From: JBAROU01 sp049642385
GTDB taxonomy: Bacteria; Chloroflexota; Dehalococcoidia; DSTF01; RBG-16-68-14
Length of the DNA: 44,935 nt
Assembly: GCA_049642385.1 (NCBI GenBank)
Contig: JBAROU010000033.1
Location: forward strand, 1 to 44,935
Reading direction: 5' to 3'
Below are positions 24,000-31,624 of this stretch, in pieces. The translations under genes and the position numbers were made by a program. Position 1 is the stretch's first letter. Each line of letters opens with the position of its first letter. The notes under the pieces were generated by a model. It had not been told where the DNA came from and did not search any database. It was given only the letters and a program-made list of their open reading frames with translations.

Positions 24000-24347
24000 T
24001 TACATTCCGCTGGCGAGGCCGATCACGTGGCCCTCGGGGTCGGCGAAGAGCGCGATCCTCGGGCCGCCGGGCACGTCCATCGGCGGCTGCACCGTTTTGC
24101 CACCGAGGCCCTCCGCCTTGTCGAGGTACTTCTGCACATCGTCGACGCCGACGTAGAACGTGACGTGGCCATCGCCGCCCTGGCCAGTCGCGATGCCGCC
24201 GCCGATGCCGCCTTCGCTGGCCTCGACCATGCCGTAGTTCATCGGGTTGTTCGCATCGACCTTCCAGTCGAAGAGCGTGGCAAAAAACTCCTGGAGCTTC
24301 TTGCCGTCCTTACCAATCACCTCGAAGTGGTTCACGGGATTCGCCAT
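24000..24347 (-). CDS. VOC family protein
   Basis: The 115-residue single VOC domain reads NHFEVIGKDGKKLQEFFATL, FDWKVDANNPMNYGMV, GHVTFYVGVDDVQKYLDKAE and PRIALFADPEGHVIGLASGM. The IGKDGxKLQxFY-type opening is common in the small glyoxalase-like proteins found next to HxlR or ArsR regulators. AAAGGAG lies 7 nt before the ATG. The promoter at 24394-24422 contains an inverted repeat likely bound by the divergent regulator. Confidence 0.82.
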   Translation of the reverse strand: MANPVNHFEVIGKDGKKLQEFFATLFDWKVDANNPMNYGMVEASEGGIGGGIATGQGGDGHVTFYVGVDDVQKYLDKAEGLGGKTVQPPMDVPGGPRIALFADPEGHVIGLASGM

Positions 24348-24393
24348 CTTGGGTCTCCTTTCCTGTATACTGAGCTTAGTGAAGTCGATGTAG

Positions 24394-24422
24394 ATAATAC
24401 TGTAAGTAGTAGCTTACGTCAA
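24394..24422 (-). promoter_or_regulatory. Promoter of the VOC pair with HxlR-type operator
   Basis: -35 TTGACG (24417-24422), 17 bp, -10 TATTAT (24394-24399). The inverted repeat GTAAG-N6-CTTAC (24402-24417) fills the spacer. GTAAGTA-type half-sites are typical of HxlR/DUF24 regulators, and the site would block polymerase. Confidence 0.65.
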
Positions 24423-24435
24423 GAGGGCAGAAACG

Positions 24436-24801
24436 ATGACGCGGAACTACGAGCAGGCCTGCCCCGTCGCCCGCACGCTGGACATCGTCGGCGACCGCTG
24501 GACGCTGCTGATCCTCCGTGACCTCTTCTTCGACGTCGCGCGCTTCAACGACTTCATCGAGCGCTCGCCCGGAATGCCGACGAAGGTGCTCTCGGCGCGC
24601 CTGAAGAAGCTTGAAGCGCACGGCTTCGTCCAGCGCGAGCTCTACAGCCAGCACCCGCTGCGGGCCGAGTACCGCCTCACCGAGAAGGGCCGCTCCCTGC
24701 GCCCTGTGCTCCAATCGCTCGCCGACTGGGGCATGGAGCACCTCCTCAGCGCCCACGAGCGCAAGCAGATCCCCTCCCTCCCCGACGAAGCCGGCAGTTA
24801 A
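24436..24801 (+). CDS. HxlR family transcriptional regulator
   Basis: The 121-residue protein is a single winged-helix DUF24/HxlR domain: YEQACPVARTLDIVGDRWTL, LILRDLFFDVARFNDFIERS, PTKVLSARLKKLEAHGFVQR and YRLTEKGRSLRPVLQSLADW. Cys9 sits where redox-sensing members (YodB, HypR) carry their reactive cysteine, so it may respond to electrophiles or oxidants. It is divergent from two VOC enzymes, a common arrangement for detoxification, and the shared gap holds a GTAAG/CTTAC inverted repeat. Confidence 0.88.
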   Translation: MTRNYEQACPVARTLDIVGDRWTLLILRDLFFDVARFNDFIERSPGMPTKVLSARLKKLEAHGFVQRELYSQHPLRAEYRLTEKGRSLRPVLQSLADWGMEHLLSAHERKQIPSLPDEAGS

Positions 24802-24901
24802 TCGGCCGCGGGTCCGCCGCCCACGGCGCGTACTGTGCTCGGCGGTGGTGCGTCGTCCGGTCGGCGGCGGGCGTCCGATTCTTGTACAATGCCCCCCGCC
24901 G

Positions 24902-26155
24902 ATGCAGTACCAGCCACGTCACTTCCAGAAGCTGCCTGAGCCCGAAGCCATCCGGAGCGAGTCGCCGCTCATGTTTCCCCAGGACCTAGCGGCGAAGGAG
25001 ATCGCGGACGGGGTCTACTGGATCGCCGCAGGGAGCTGCGCCGGCTGGGTGAAGACATCGGACGGCATCGTCTTGATCGATGCCGGCATCGGCCGGCGGG
25101 AGGTGTTCTCGGAACTCGAGCGCACGACGGGCAACGCGCCTGTGCGCTACATGGTCTACACGCACGGCCACGAAGACCACATCATGCTCGCCGAGCGCTT
25201 CCAGCAGCTCGCGCCGCACGGCCAGGTGATCGCGCACGGCTTCGTGCCGGAGCGGCTGCGCAAGTACGAGGAGCTGCGCCCGCACATCGCGCACACGAAT
25301 AGGGTGCAGTTCCATCTCAACATCCCTCCGGTCGAGCGCGCGTACAAGTACCCGGACATCGTCTACTGGGACACCTACGCATTCGAACTGGGCGGGCGGC
25401 GTTTCGAGCTGTTCCACGGTCGTGGCGAGACCGACGACGCGACGGTCATCCACCTGCCGGACGACGGCGTGGTGTTCGCCGGCGACTTCTTGATCAGCGC
25501 CCTACCCAACCTGGGCAACCCCTACAAAGTGCCGCGCTACGCTCGTGGTTGGTTCGAGACGCTCGAGCGCATCGCGGCGCTCAAGCCGCGCGTCGTGGCG
25601 CCGGGCCACGGCACGCGCCTCGTCGAAGGCGACAACGTACAGACGTGCCTGGGCGACACGGCGCGAGCGCTACGCTACATCCACGATGAGGTCGTGCGCA
25701 GGCTGAACGAAGGCCAGCCGCTGGAGCAGATGGTGGCGGAGATCCACCTGCCGCCCGAACTGGAGGACAGCCGCTACCTGGGTCAGACCTACTCCCGCGT
25801 CGAGTTCGCAGTCGTAGCGATCCACCGCGGCTACACGGGCTGGTTCAACGGCGACCCTTCCGACCTGTTCCCCCTACCCCGGCGCGCCTTCTCCCACGAG
25901 CTTCGCAAGCTCATCGGGAACGACGAAGCGATCCTCGACCACGCCGAGGCGCTCTGGGCGGAAGGCCGGCGTCAGGAGGCAGTGGAGCTGGTACAGATCA
26001 TCCTACGCGGCTCGCCGGAGCACGAACGGGCGCATGGCGCGCGTCTACGCTTCATGGAGCAGCTCTTGGAGGATGACCGCTGCGTCATGTCGCGCGGCGC
26101 CTGGCACCATTACGCCGACGAAGACCGCGCCGCGCTAGCTGAGACGGGCGAGTGA
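24902..26155 (+). CDS. Metallo-beta-lactamase-fold hydrolase, alkylsulfatase-like
   Basis: The 417-residue protein has the dinuclear zinc motif THGHEDH (H88, H90, D92, H93), then FAGDFLI and VAPGHGTRL. The C-terminal half carries the alkylsulfatase-type dimerisation region (FAVVAIHRGYTGWFNGDPSD) followed by helices (AILDHAEALWAEGRRQEAVE). It resembles the SdsA/BDS1 group, which cleaves alkyl sulfates, although it lacks the C-terminal sterol-carrier domain and the signal peptide of secreted SdsA. A TACAAT box lies 11 nt before the ATG. Confidence 0.78.
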   Translation: MQYQPRHFQKLPEPEAIRSESPLMFPQDLAAKEIADGVYWIAAGSCAGWVKTSDGIVLIDAGIGRREVFSELERTTGNAPVRYMVYTHGHEDHIMLAERFQQLAPHGQVIAHGFVPERLRKYEELRPHIAHTNRVQFHLNIPPVERAYKYPDIVYWDTYAFELGGRRFELFHGRGETDDATVIHLPDDGVVFAGDFLISALPNLGNPYKVPRYARGWFETLERIAALKPRVVAPGHGTRLVEGDNVQTCLGDTARALRYIHDEVVRRLNEGQPLEQMVAEIHLPPELEDSRYLGQTYSRVEFAVVAIHRGYTGWFNGDPSDLFPLPRRAFSHELRKLIGNDEAILDHAEALWAEGRRQEAVELVQIILRGSPEHERAHGARLRFMEQLLEDDRCVMSRGAWHHYADEDRAALAETGE

Positions 26156-26259
26156 TGCCCGGCACGCCGATGGCGATGCCGAGCCGGTCGCGGAGAGGGC
26201 TGCTTGGACAGGCTCCGCATGAGGTAAGATAAGCCAACACCGATAACGAGGAGGCCGTC

Positions 26260-27039
26260 ATGGGAACCAGCGCCGTTCTAGAGCTCGACACCCCGAAGGT
26301 AGAGAAGGGTATTCGCACCCAGCACCTCTGGATCGAGGGCTACCAGGGCCGCCGCGTCCCGGGCCTGGTATATACGCCTGAGGACAGCGCGAGCCAGAAG
26401 TCGCTGGTCATGCTGGGCCATGGCGCCGGCGGCAGCAAAGACGAGCTCCAGATGCAGCGCATCGCCCGCTGGCTCGTTCGACGGAACCAGTGCGGCGTCG
26501 CGGTGATCGATGGCCCCGTACACGGGGAGCGAGCATCGTCTGGCGTCAACGGAGGCGTCCAGTTCATACGCGAGGAGATGGCGAAACGCGAGACGTACGA
26601 GGCGATGGCCGTCGACTGGCAGCGCACGCTCGACGCGTGCGTCGCCCTGGACGATGTCGATACGAGCCGGGTGGCCTACCTCGGCTTTTCGATGGGCACC
26701 ATGTTCGGCGTACCCACAGTTGCGTCAGAGCCACGCTTCGATTGCGCGGTCTTCGCTATCGGCGGCATCAGCGCACCCATGCAGCAGAAGTTCCACACCG
26801 AAGCTGCCGCGCGTATCCAGCGGCCGGTCCTGATGATCAACCAGACAGAGGACGAAATCTTCTCTCGCGAGTCCGCCTTCCACCTCTACGATGCCCTGCC
26901 AGGCCCCAAGCGCGTCTTCTTCTATCCGGGCGCTCACAGCGCCGTCCCGCGCGAGGCGATGGAACGCGTCGGCGCGTTCTTGCAAGCGCACCTCGTCGGC
27001 GAGCTGGACGAGACCGGCGCGCCCACCGGCGCCTGGTAA
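26260..27039 (+). CDS. Alpha/beta hydrolase, dienelactone hydrolase-like
   Basis: The 259-residue protein shows VMLGHGAGGSKDELQMQRIA, VAVIDGPVHGERAS, nucleophile Ser in VAYLGFSMGTMFGVP, MINQTEDEIFSRES (acid) and the final His in PGAHSAVP. It is a soluble esterase-type enzyme with unknown substrate. GAGGAGG stands about 6 nt before the ATG. It is a single-gene unit 104 bp after the MBL-fold gene. Confidence 0.82.
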   Translation: MGTSAVLELDTPKVEKGIRTQHLWIEGYQGRRVPGLVYTPEDSASQKSLVMLGHGAGGSKDELQMQRIARWLVRRNQCGVAVIDGPVHGERASSGVNGGVQFIREEMAKRETYEAMAVDWQRTLDACVALDDVDTSRVAYLGFSMGTMFGVPTVASEPRFDCAVFAIGGISAPMQQKFHTEAAARIQRPVLMINQTEDEIFSRESAFHLYDALPGPKRVFFYPGAHSAVPREAMERVGAFLQAHLVGELDETGAPTGAW

Positions 27040-27148
27040 CCAAGCGACGCTAATTCAGGGCTAGTGCATCCCCTGCCTTGGGGGTTCTCCTCATAGGCAG
27101 CTCCTCCGCGCTCCTCGATACTGAGACTGTCAACCAGAACGAAGAATC

Positions 27149-27170
27149 AATCGGGCAGCAATGCCCGATT
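27149..27170 (+). promoter_or_regulatory. Leader hairpin upstream of the sigma factor gene
   Basis: AATCGGGC-AGCAAT-GCCCGATT, an 8-bp perfect stem with a 6-nt loop, ends about 10 nt before the GGAGGTG ribosome-binding site of the TTG-started sigma gene. It could affect translation, or bind a protein. Confidence 0.4.
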
Positions 27171-27192
27171 CGCATGTTCGTGGAGGTGTCGC

Positions 27193-28035
27193 TTGCCCGC
27201 TTCCGGTAGTCGAGGAACCGTGTCCAAGCAACCCCGTAGGATAGCGTCGAAACGAAGACGGATATCCACCAGCCAGAGCAACAACCCGAACGTCAACCCA
27301 GATCACACCCTGACCGATGACCTCGCGCAGGTCACGCAAGAGTACATGCCACTGGTACGGCACGCGGTGAACCGCATCACGGTCGGTGCGTCGGGCGCCG
27401 GCATCATGCAATACGAAGATATGGTCAGTTGCGGGATGCAGGGCCTGATCGAGGCGTTCCATGCGTTCGACCCAACCCGTGGCGCCAAGTTCTCCACCTA
27501 CGCATTGCCCCGCATTCGCGGGGCAATTCTCGATGCGCTGCGGGCGGCCCATCCGCTGCCGCGCTCCCTCCAGAAGTTCTCGAGTGACCTTGAGCGAGCA
27601 AGCGCAGAACTGCACGTGAAGCTGGGCCGTTCCCCCACGAAGATAGAGCTGGCCAAGCAGATGGGCCTCTCCCAGAAGGACTTCCTCTCCACGCTACGCA
27701 CGAGCAACATCCACGTCGTCTCACTGGACGGCCTGGCCGAGACGGCGGTCAACGGCAACACCGAGAAGCTCTGGGAAATGGCGGACGACGACCCCAGCGT
27801 CGACCCCGACGCGATGGCAGAAGACACGATGGTCAGGCGCAAGCTGCATCAGGCCGTAGAACAGCTCCCCGAGCGCGAGCGCACGATCGTAAACCTGTAC
27901 TACATGCAAGCACGGTCGCTGAAGAGCATTGGCCGCGCGCTCGGCATCTCTGAGTCGCGCGCCTCTCAGCTTCGCCACCGCGCCATTCGCCGCCTGCGCA
28001 CCGCCCTCAACCAGGACCTGCAAGACGCCGCCTAA
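27193..28035 (+). CDS. Sigma factor of the WhiG/FliA/SigB class
   Basis: The 280-residue protein has regions 2 to 4 of a group 3 sigma factor. Region 2: YMPLVRHAVNRITV, YEDMVSCGMQGLIEAFHAFD, AKFSTYALPRIRGAILDALR. Region 3: LPRSLQKFSSDLERASAELH, GRSPTKIELAKQMGLSQKDF. Region 4: LPERERTIVNLYYMQARSLK, ALGISESRASQLRHRAIRRL. The ASQLRHRAIRRLR end is typical of FliA/WhiG. The start is TTG 27193, supported by GGAGGTG 5 nt upstream. The first 35 residues are basic and low-complexity. No flagellar gene is near, so its regulon is probably not motility; csrA and response-regulator genes nearby suggest a regulatory island. Confidence 0.9.
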   Translation: MPASGSRGTVSKQPRRIASKRRRISTSQSNNPNVNPDHTLTDDLAQVTQEYMPLVRHAVNRITVGASGAGIMQYEDMVSCGMQGLIEAFHAFDPTRGAKFSTYALPRIRGAILDALRAAHPLPRSLQKFSSDLERASAELHVKLGRSPTKIELAKQMGLSQKDFLSTLRTSNIHVVSLDGLAETAVNGNTEKLWEMADDDPSVDPDAMAEDTMVRRKLHQAVEQLPERERTIVNLYYMQARSLKSIGRALGISESRASQLRHRAIRRLRTALNQDLQDAA

Positions 28036-28116
28036 CAGCTAAATTAGTGCTGGCCTCTGCGTACGCAAGGGCGTTCCCTAACGGCGCACCTACCTTACTC
28101 GCGATACGCTACTCGC

Positions 28117-29112
28117 ATGCCTAATGAACGCATGCGCATCGGCCTCATCGGCCAGGACGGCCTCCCGGAGCGCTGGCGCACCGCGGTTGCTTCCGTCGCC
28201 CACGTCGCGCCGGACCCCAACATCGACACCGATCTCGATGCCCTCATCGTGGCCACGGCCGGCCCTGATGCGTTCGCGCGGGCCAAGACCGCGCTGGATG
28301 CCGGGCTCCCAGTGCTGTACGCCGCCTCGTCACTGCTGAGCCCATGGCAGACGCAGGCGCTACTGAGCGTGGCCGGTCGACGGGGCGCTTTGTTGCGCTT
28401 CGCCGAGCCCTTCCAGCATCACGCCGGATTCGCGTTCTTACGCCGTCTCCTCACGGGCGATGAGCCGTTCTGGCGCACGCTCTACCTCCGTTCGACGAGC
28501 CTGGCGCCGGCGGGTTCCGGTGCGCGCTTGGACGAGCTCGCCAGTGAGCAGCTGGCCGCTTGCGATGCGCTGATCGACCGGCCGGCCCGCCGCGTCAGCG
28601 GCGCCGCGAACCGGGCCGACGAGGCGGGCGTCCGCGCCCTCTTCCTCACCATCGAATACGAGGGCGGGCCGCTGATCCACTGCACAGTAAGCGTGGCAGA
28701 ACCCGTCAGCGAACGACGCCTTGTCGCCGTGACACAGGGGCGCAGTATTGTGCTCGACTGGAACGACCCAGATTCGTCGCTCTGCTTCCAGGGCGCCCAG
28801 GAACACGTGGTTCATCCGCCCCCAGCGACAGAGAGCTCAGCGCCCGACCCGGTGCTCGCGGAGGTGACGGAGTTCGTCGCCGCGGCGCGCACGGGCGACC
28901 GTTCGATTGAGAACGGCGCGCGTTGGGCACGGCTCGCGGCCATCTGGTGGGCAGCCCGCGAGTCGATGAGCTTCGGTGAAACGGTGGAGGTGGCGGGCCG
29001 GCGCTTCCTCATCCAGAACGCAGAACCGCCGCCCCTGCGTGTGATCGAGGGCGGCGGTAGGGTCGTCGCGCCTGCTCGGCCGCGACCCGTATTGACGGTC
29101 GTCGCCGGCTAG
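28117..29112 (+). CDS. Gfo/Idh/MocA-like protein lacking the catalytic EKP motif
   Basis: The 331-residue protein begins MRIGLIGQDGLPERWRTAV, a Rossmann-like start, and continues DALIVATAGPDAFARAKTAL, DAGLPVLYAASSLLSPWQTQ, where family members have 'GKHVLCEKPLA'. FAEPFQHHAGFAFLRRLLTG and later strands match the C-terminal domain. The missing lysine suggests that it is not an active dehydrogenase. A TACGCT box lies 6 nt before the ATG. Its stop TAG shares CTAG with the csrA stop on the other strand. Confidence 0.6.
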   Translation: MPNERMRIGLIGQDGLPERWRTAVASVAHVAPDPNIDTDLDALIVATAGPDAFARAKTALDAGLPVLYAASSLLSPWQTQALLSVAGRRGALLRFAEPFQHHAGFAFLRRLLTGDEPFWRTLYLRSTSLAPAGSGARLDELASEQLAACDALIDRPARRVSGAANRADEAGVRALFLTIEYEGGPLIHCTVSVAEPVSERRLVAVTQGRSIVLDWNDPDSSLCFQGAQEHVVHPPPATESSAPDPVLAEVTEFVAAARTGDRSIENGARWARLAAIWWAARESMSFGETVEVAGRRFLIQNAEPPPLRVIEGGGRVVAPARPRPVLTVVAG

Positions 29113-29348
29113 CTGTCGCCAGTCCCCTGATTGCGTACTGAGGAAGCCGAGTTCGCCGCGTTGTTGGTGGCCGTTTCGTTTTCCGCCTTGGCCTGATCCT
29201 TCTCCAGAAGCTCGTCGCGGAGCACGATGACGTCCAGCGGCGCGTCGATACCGATCTTCACCCGGTCGCGGTCGACGCCGAGGACGCGTACGTGAATGTT
29301 CCCTGCGATGACGATTCCTTGATCGACTTTCCGTGTCAGGATGAGCAT
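29109..29348 (-). CDS. csrA: Carbon storage regulator CsrA
   Basis: The 79-residue RNA-binding protein shows the whole CsrA fold: MLILTRKVDQGIVIAGNIHV, RVLGVDRDRVKIGIDAPLDV, IVLRDELLE. L4 and the Arg of VLRDEL match the RNA-contact residues. CsrA binds GGA motifs in leaders and blocks or stabilises mRNAs. A 25-residue Asn/Ala/Ser-rich tail follows. AAGGAG lies 6 nt before the ATG. FliW, the usual antagonist in species with a single csrA near flagellar genes, is not in the window. Confidence 0.93.
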   Translation of the reverse strand: MLILTRKVDQGIVIAGNIHVRVLGVDRDRVKIGIDAPLDVIVLRDELLEKDQAKAENETATNNAANSASSVRNQGTGDS

Positions 29349-29384
29349 CTGCCTCTCCTTGCCCTCGGTGCCGGATTCAGTCTG

Positions 29385-29399
29385 CCCGCCTCAGGCGGG
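29385..29399. repeat. CCCGCCTCAGGCGGG palindrome in the csrA leader
   Basis: Second copy of the palindromic element at 7697-7711, here about 37 bp upstream of csrA on the same transcript. Confidence 0.45.
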
Positions 29400-29527
29400 C
29401 CAGCGGTTCTCCGAGGGAACCCTGCGTGGACGGGGGGCTCTACGCCTCCACCTCGCTAGCTGAGTATCGGCAGAAAGGGGCGCTTCAATGAGGCCCGCAA
29501 CCAGGATCGGCGTTGAGGAGGTTAGAA

Positions 29528-29905
29528 CTAACGATCTACGGAAGTAGCGATCGCATCGTCGATACGCGACACGATGTCCGCCGGGGAGAAGGGCTTAGTG
29601 ACCAGGCCCGCGGCGCCTGCCTCCGCGCCAGCCTGGCGTTCGTTGTCGGTGGCCAGGCCGGTAATGAGGAGCACCGGCGTTGAGGCTGTCGTAGGGTTGC
29701 GCCGTAGCCAACGGCAGACGTCCAGACCGCTCAGCTTCGGTAGCCGGATATCCAGGAGCACGAGGTTCGGCTGCTCTCGCAGGGCCATCTCGAGCCCGGC
29801 AGCGCCGTCCTCCGCATCGAGGACACGGTGGCCGCTACTCTCCAGCGCCTCCCGCAAGAGTGCGCGGATCGCGGGCTCATCGTCGACGACTAGGATCAGG
29901 GGCAT
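29528..29905 (-). CDS. Single-domain response regulator (CheY-like)
   Basis: The 125-residue receiver domain has D8/D9 (VVDDEP), phospho-acceptor D52 (LVLLDIRLPKLSG), Thr in LLITGLA and Lys in VTKPFSP. No output domain is present. It lies downstream of a NarL-type regulator and the 103-residue gene on the same strand, and may be a phosphate-relay or phosphatase-sink partner. GGAG lies 7 nt before the ATG. No histidine kinase gene is in the window. Confidence 0.9.
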   Translation of the reverse strand: MPLILVVDDEPAIRALLREALESSGHRVLDAEDGAAGLEMALREQPNLVLLDIRLPKLSGLDVCRWLRRNPTTASTPVLLITGLATDNERQAGAEAGAAGLVTKPFSPADIVSRIDDAIATSVDR

Positions 29906-29971
29906 TACTTCGCTCCGAACGGCAGCGCCGGCGGCGGCCGAGCGCGGAGCAACCCGGTGCGGGTCACTCGA

Positions 29972-30283
29972 CTACGCGTCGTCCTCGTCGGCGGCGAACG
30001 CATCGACCGACCCGTCGATGTCGAACTCGGATTGCTGGAGTAGCTCGCGCGCTTCACGCTCGAGACCGGCGCGGCGGCAGTCGTAGTACACGGCGAAGAT
30101 CGTCCGGTCCAGGAGGCGGATGCCGCGTCCGTTCAGCTCCTGCTCGTGCTGGCAGCGCAGGCGCACCAAACGCTCCAGACGGCTCAGGTATACGTCTCGC
30201 AGGGAGCTGGTTTTCGCCTCGGCGAGAGAGATCTGGGTAGCGGGAATCCGGTCCATCATGGCAGTATCGGTCGGCGAGGCCAT
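29972..30283 (-). CDS. Hypothetical helical protein (103 aa)
   Basis: The product begins MASPTDTAMMDRIPATQISL and is mostly predicted helix (DVYLSRLERLVRLRCQHEQE, YYDCRRAGLEREARELLQQS) with an acidic tail. Its ATG overlaps the stop of the NarL-type regulator gene (TGATG), so the two are translationally coupled. I do not recognise the family. It may be an accessory of the response regulator. Confidence 0.65.
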   Translation of the reverse strand: MASPTDTAMMDRIPATQISLAEAKTSSLRDVYLSRLERLVRLRCQHEQELNGRGIRLLDRTIFAVYYDCRRAGLEREARELLQQSEFDIDGSVDAFAADEDDA

Positions 30284-31119
30284 CAGCCTGACTTCGCCTG
30301 CTCCTCTTCTCGAATATCGGGCGGCGCGTCCACGCCCACGAGGCCTTTACGCAGCGCGTAGCGAATCAGGTCTGTCCGGTTGCTGGCGTGGAGCTTGCTC
30401 ATGATGTGCGACTTGTGGGCTTCGACAGTCTTGACGCTGATGAACAGCTCCTCCGCGATGCGCTGATTGGAGTAGCCCTCGGCAATGAGCTGGAGCACCT
30501 CGCGCTCGCGGCCGGTGAGCAGCTCGTAGCCGATCTTGCCATCCTCCTTCTTCGCCTGCCAGAGATACTGGTTGACAGCATCGCCGTCCGAGATGGCCGA
30601 GCTGAAGTACGTGTTGCCGCGCTGAACGGCCTGAATACCCAGGAGCAGCTCTTCTGTGTCGGAGCGCTTGACCACGTAACCCGACGCGCCCGCGCGCAGC
30701 GCCGCGAGGATCTGCTCGTCCTCCATGTAGCCGGTGAGGATCAGCACGCGTGTCTGGGGGAAGCGCTTGCGGATCTGGCGGGTGGCCTCTAGGCCGTTCA
30801 GGCCGGGCATCACCATGTCCATCAAGACCACGTCTGGCAAGAGCTTCTCCACCGCCGCGACCGCTTCGCGACCGTTGCCGGCGTCGCCTACGACTTCGAC
30901 CTCGGACCGCATCTCAAGCAGCTGGCGAAGCGCCTGGCGCAGGATCGCGTGGTCGTCCACGATGAGGATGCGAATGCGCTGACCGCCGGCGCGGGTCCAG
31001 CCCGGCCGCTCGCCAGCGCGATTTCGCGTTTCGTTCGTCTTGGGGGGATTGCTGGACTGCATGGTGAGCACTCCTTTGCTACCGTTGTTGACGCTGGCAT
31101 CCTGCGGCGACGCTACCAT
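30283..31119 (-). CDS. NarL/FixJ family response regulator
   Basis: The product is 278 residues from ATG 31119. The receiver domain starts near residue 48 (RIRILIVDDHAILRQALRQL) with the phospho-acceptor in DVVLMDMVMPGLNG, Thr in VLILTGYMED and Lys in GYVVKRSDTEE. The LuxR-type HTH is LLTGREREVLQLIAEGYSNQ, RIAEELFISVKTVEAHKSHI, MSKLHASNRTDLIRYALRKG. Two in-frame starts each have a good ribosome site: ATG 31119 (AAGGAG, 8 nt) and ATG 31062 (AAAGGAG, 8 nt). They differ only in a disordered tail of 19 residues. The inverted repeat at 31447-31474 resembles a binding site for this class. Confidence 0.9.
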   Translation of the reverse strand: MVASPQDASVNNGSKGVLTMQSSNPPKTNETRNRAGERPGWTRAGGQRIRILIVDDHAILRQALRQLLEMRSEVEVVGDAGNGREAVAAVEKLLPDVVLMDMVMPGLNGLEATRQIRKRFPQTRVLILTGYMEDEQILAALRAGASGYVVKRSDTEELLLGIQAVQRGNTYFSSAISDGDAVNQYLWQAKKEDGKIGYELLTGREREVLQLIAEGYSNQRIAEELFISVKTVEAHKSHIMSKLHASNRTDLIRYALRKGLVGVDAPPDIREEEQAKSG

Positions 31120-31163
31120 AACGATCTCTCCTTGACAACCTGACGGCGGCGCCGACCCTTGTC

Positions 31164-31367
31164 CTAGGCCAGCACCGGCTCTTCCGGCGTGCCGGCCACG
31201 ACGACCGGCTGGAACTCTCCAAGCTCCTTGTATTCCTGCGAGACGACCGGGAGGTCAAGGTTGGCAGGATAGAGGCGGCTCGCGCCGCAGTGGCGGCAAA
31301 GGCCGCGCACGCCTCGGACGTTCGGTTCGCTGAGGATCCAGCGGTGGGTGCAACGCTCCTTGCGCAT
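31164..31367 (-). CDS. Small zinc-binding protein (67 aa)
   Basis: The product begins MRKERCTHRWILSEPNVRGV and continues RGLCRHCGASRLYPANLDLP. The C6-x-H8...C24-x2-C27 spacing suggests a small zinc knuckle. The pattern 'C-T-H-x-W ... G-x-C-x-x-C-G-x-x-R' occurs in short proteins of unknown function. AAGGAG lies 7 nt before the ATG. It sits 44 bp upstream of the NarL-type regulator gene on the same strand. Confidence 0.7.
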   Translation of the reverse strand: MRKERCTHRWILSEPNVRGVRGLCRHCGASRLYPANLDLPVVSQEYKELGEFQPVVVAGTPEEPVLA

Positions 31368-31423
31368 CTCTCGGCTCCTTCCTCCTCGGCGGGTGACCCC
31401 TAAGGTCTGCCCCCGATGGAGGA

Positions 31424-31474
31424 ATTGTATGCCCGAACGAGAACCGCCTCTATCAGGGACTACCCTAATAGAGG
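31424..31474 (-). promoter_or_regulatory. Promoter with 12-bp inverted repeat (NarL/NreC-like operator)
   Basis: -10 TACAAT (31424-31429) on the minus strand. The inverted repeat CCTCTATCAGGG-ACTA-CCCTAATAGAGG (31447-31474, one G-T pair) occupies the -35 region. Its core TAGGG-N4-CCCTG is one base from the TAGGGN4CCCTA described for NreC. The adjacent regulator is of that class, so autoregulation is a fair guess. Confidence 0.5.
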
Positions 31475-31624
31475 TGGCAGAGAAACCCTTATTTTCCTTA
31501 GGGGGCTAAGGGTGGGAAGCTACGGTGCCGAAACGCGCCGTGCCCAGGAAGGCCGACGGATCACGCAGCTACCAGCGTGACCCCGATAGAGAGGCCGCGA
31601 CCGGCGAACAGCTGGCGCGAAGGG

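Noticed and set aside
29464..29471. GCCGATAC on the minus strand upstream of csrA as a sigma-28 -10 element
   Set aside because: The matching -35 (TAAA at 15 bp) is absent; the position reads CATT.
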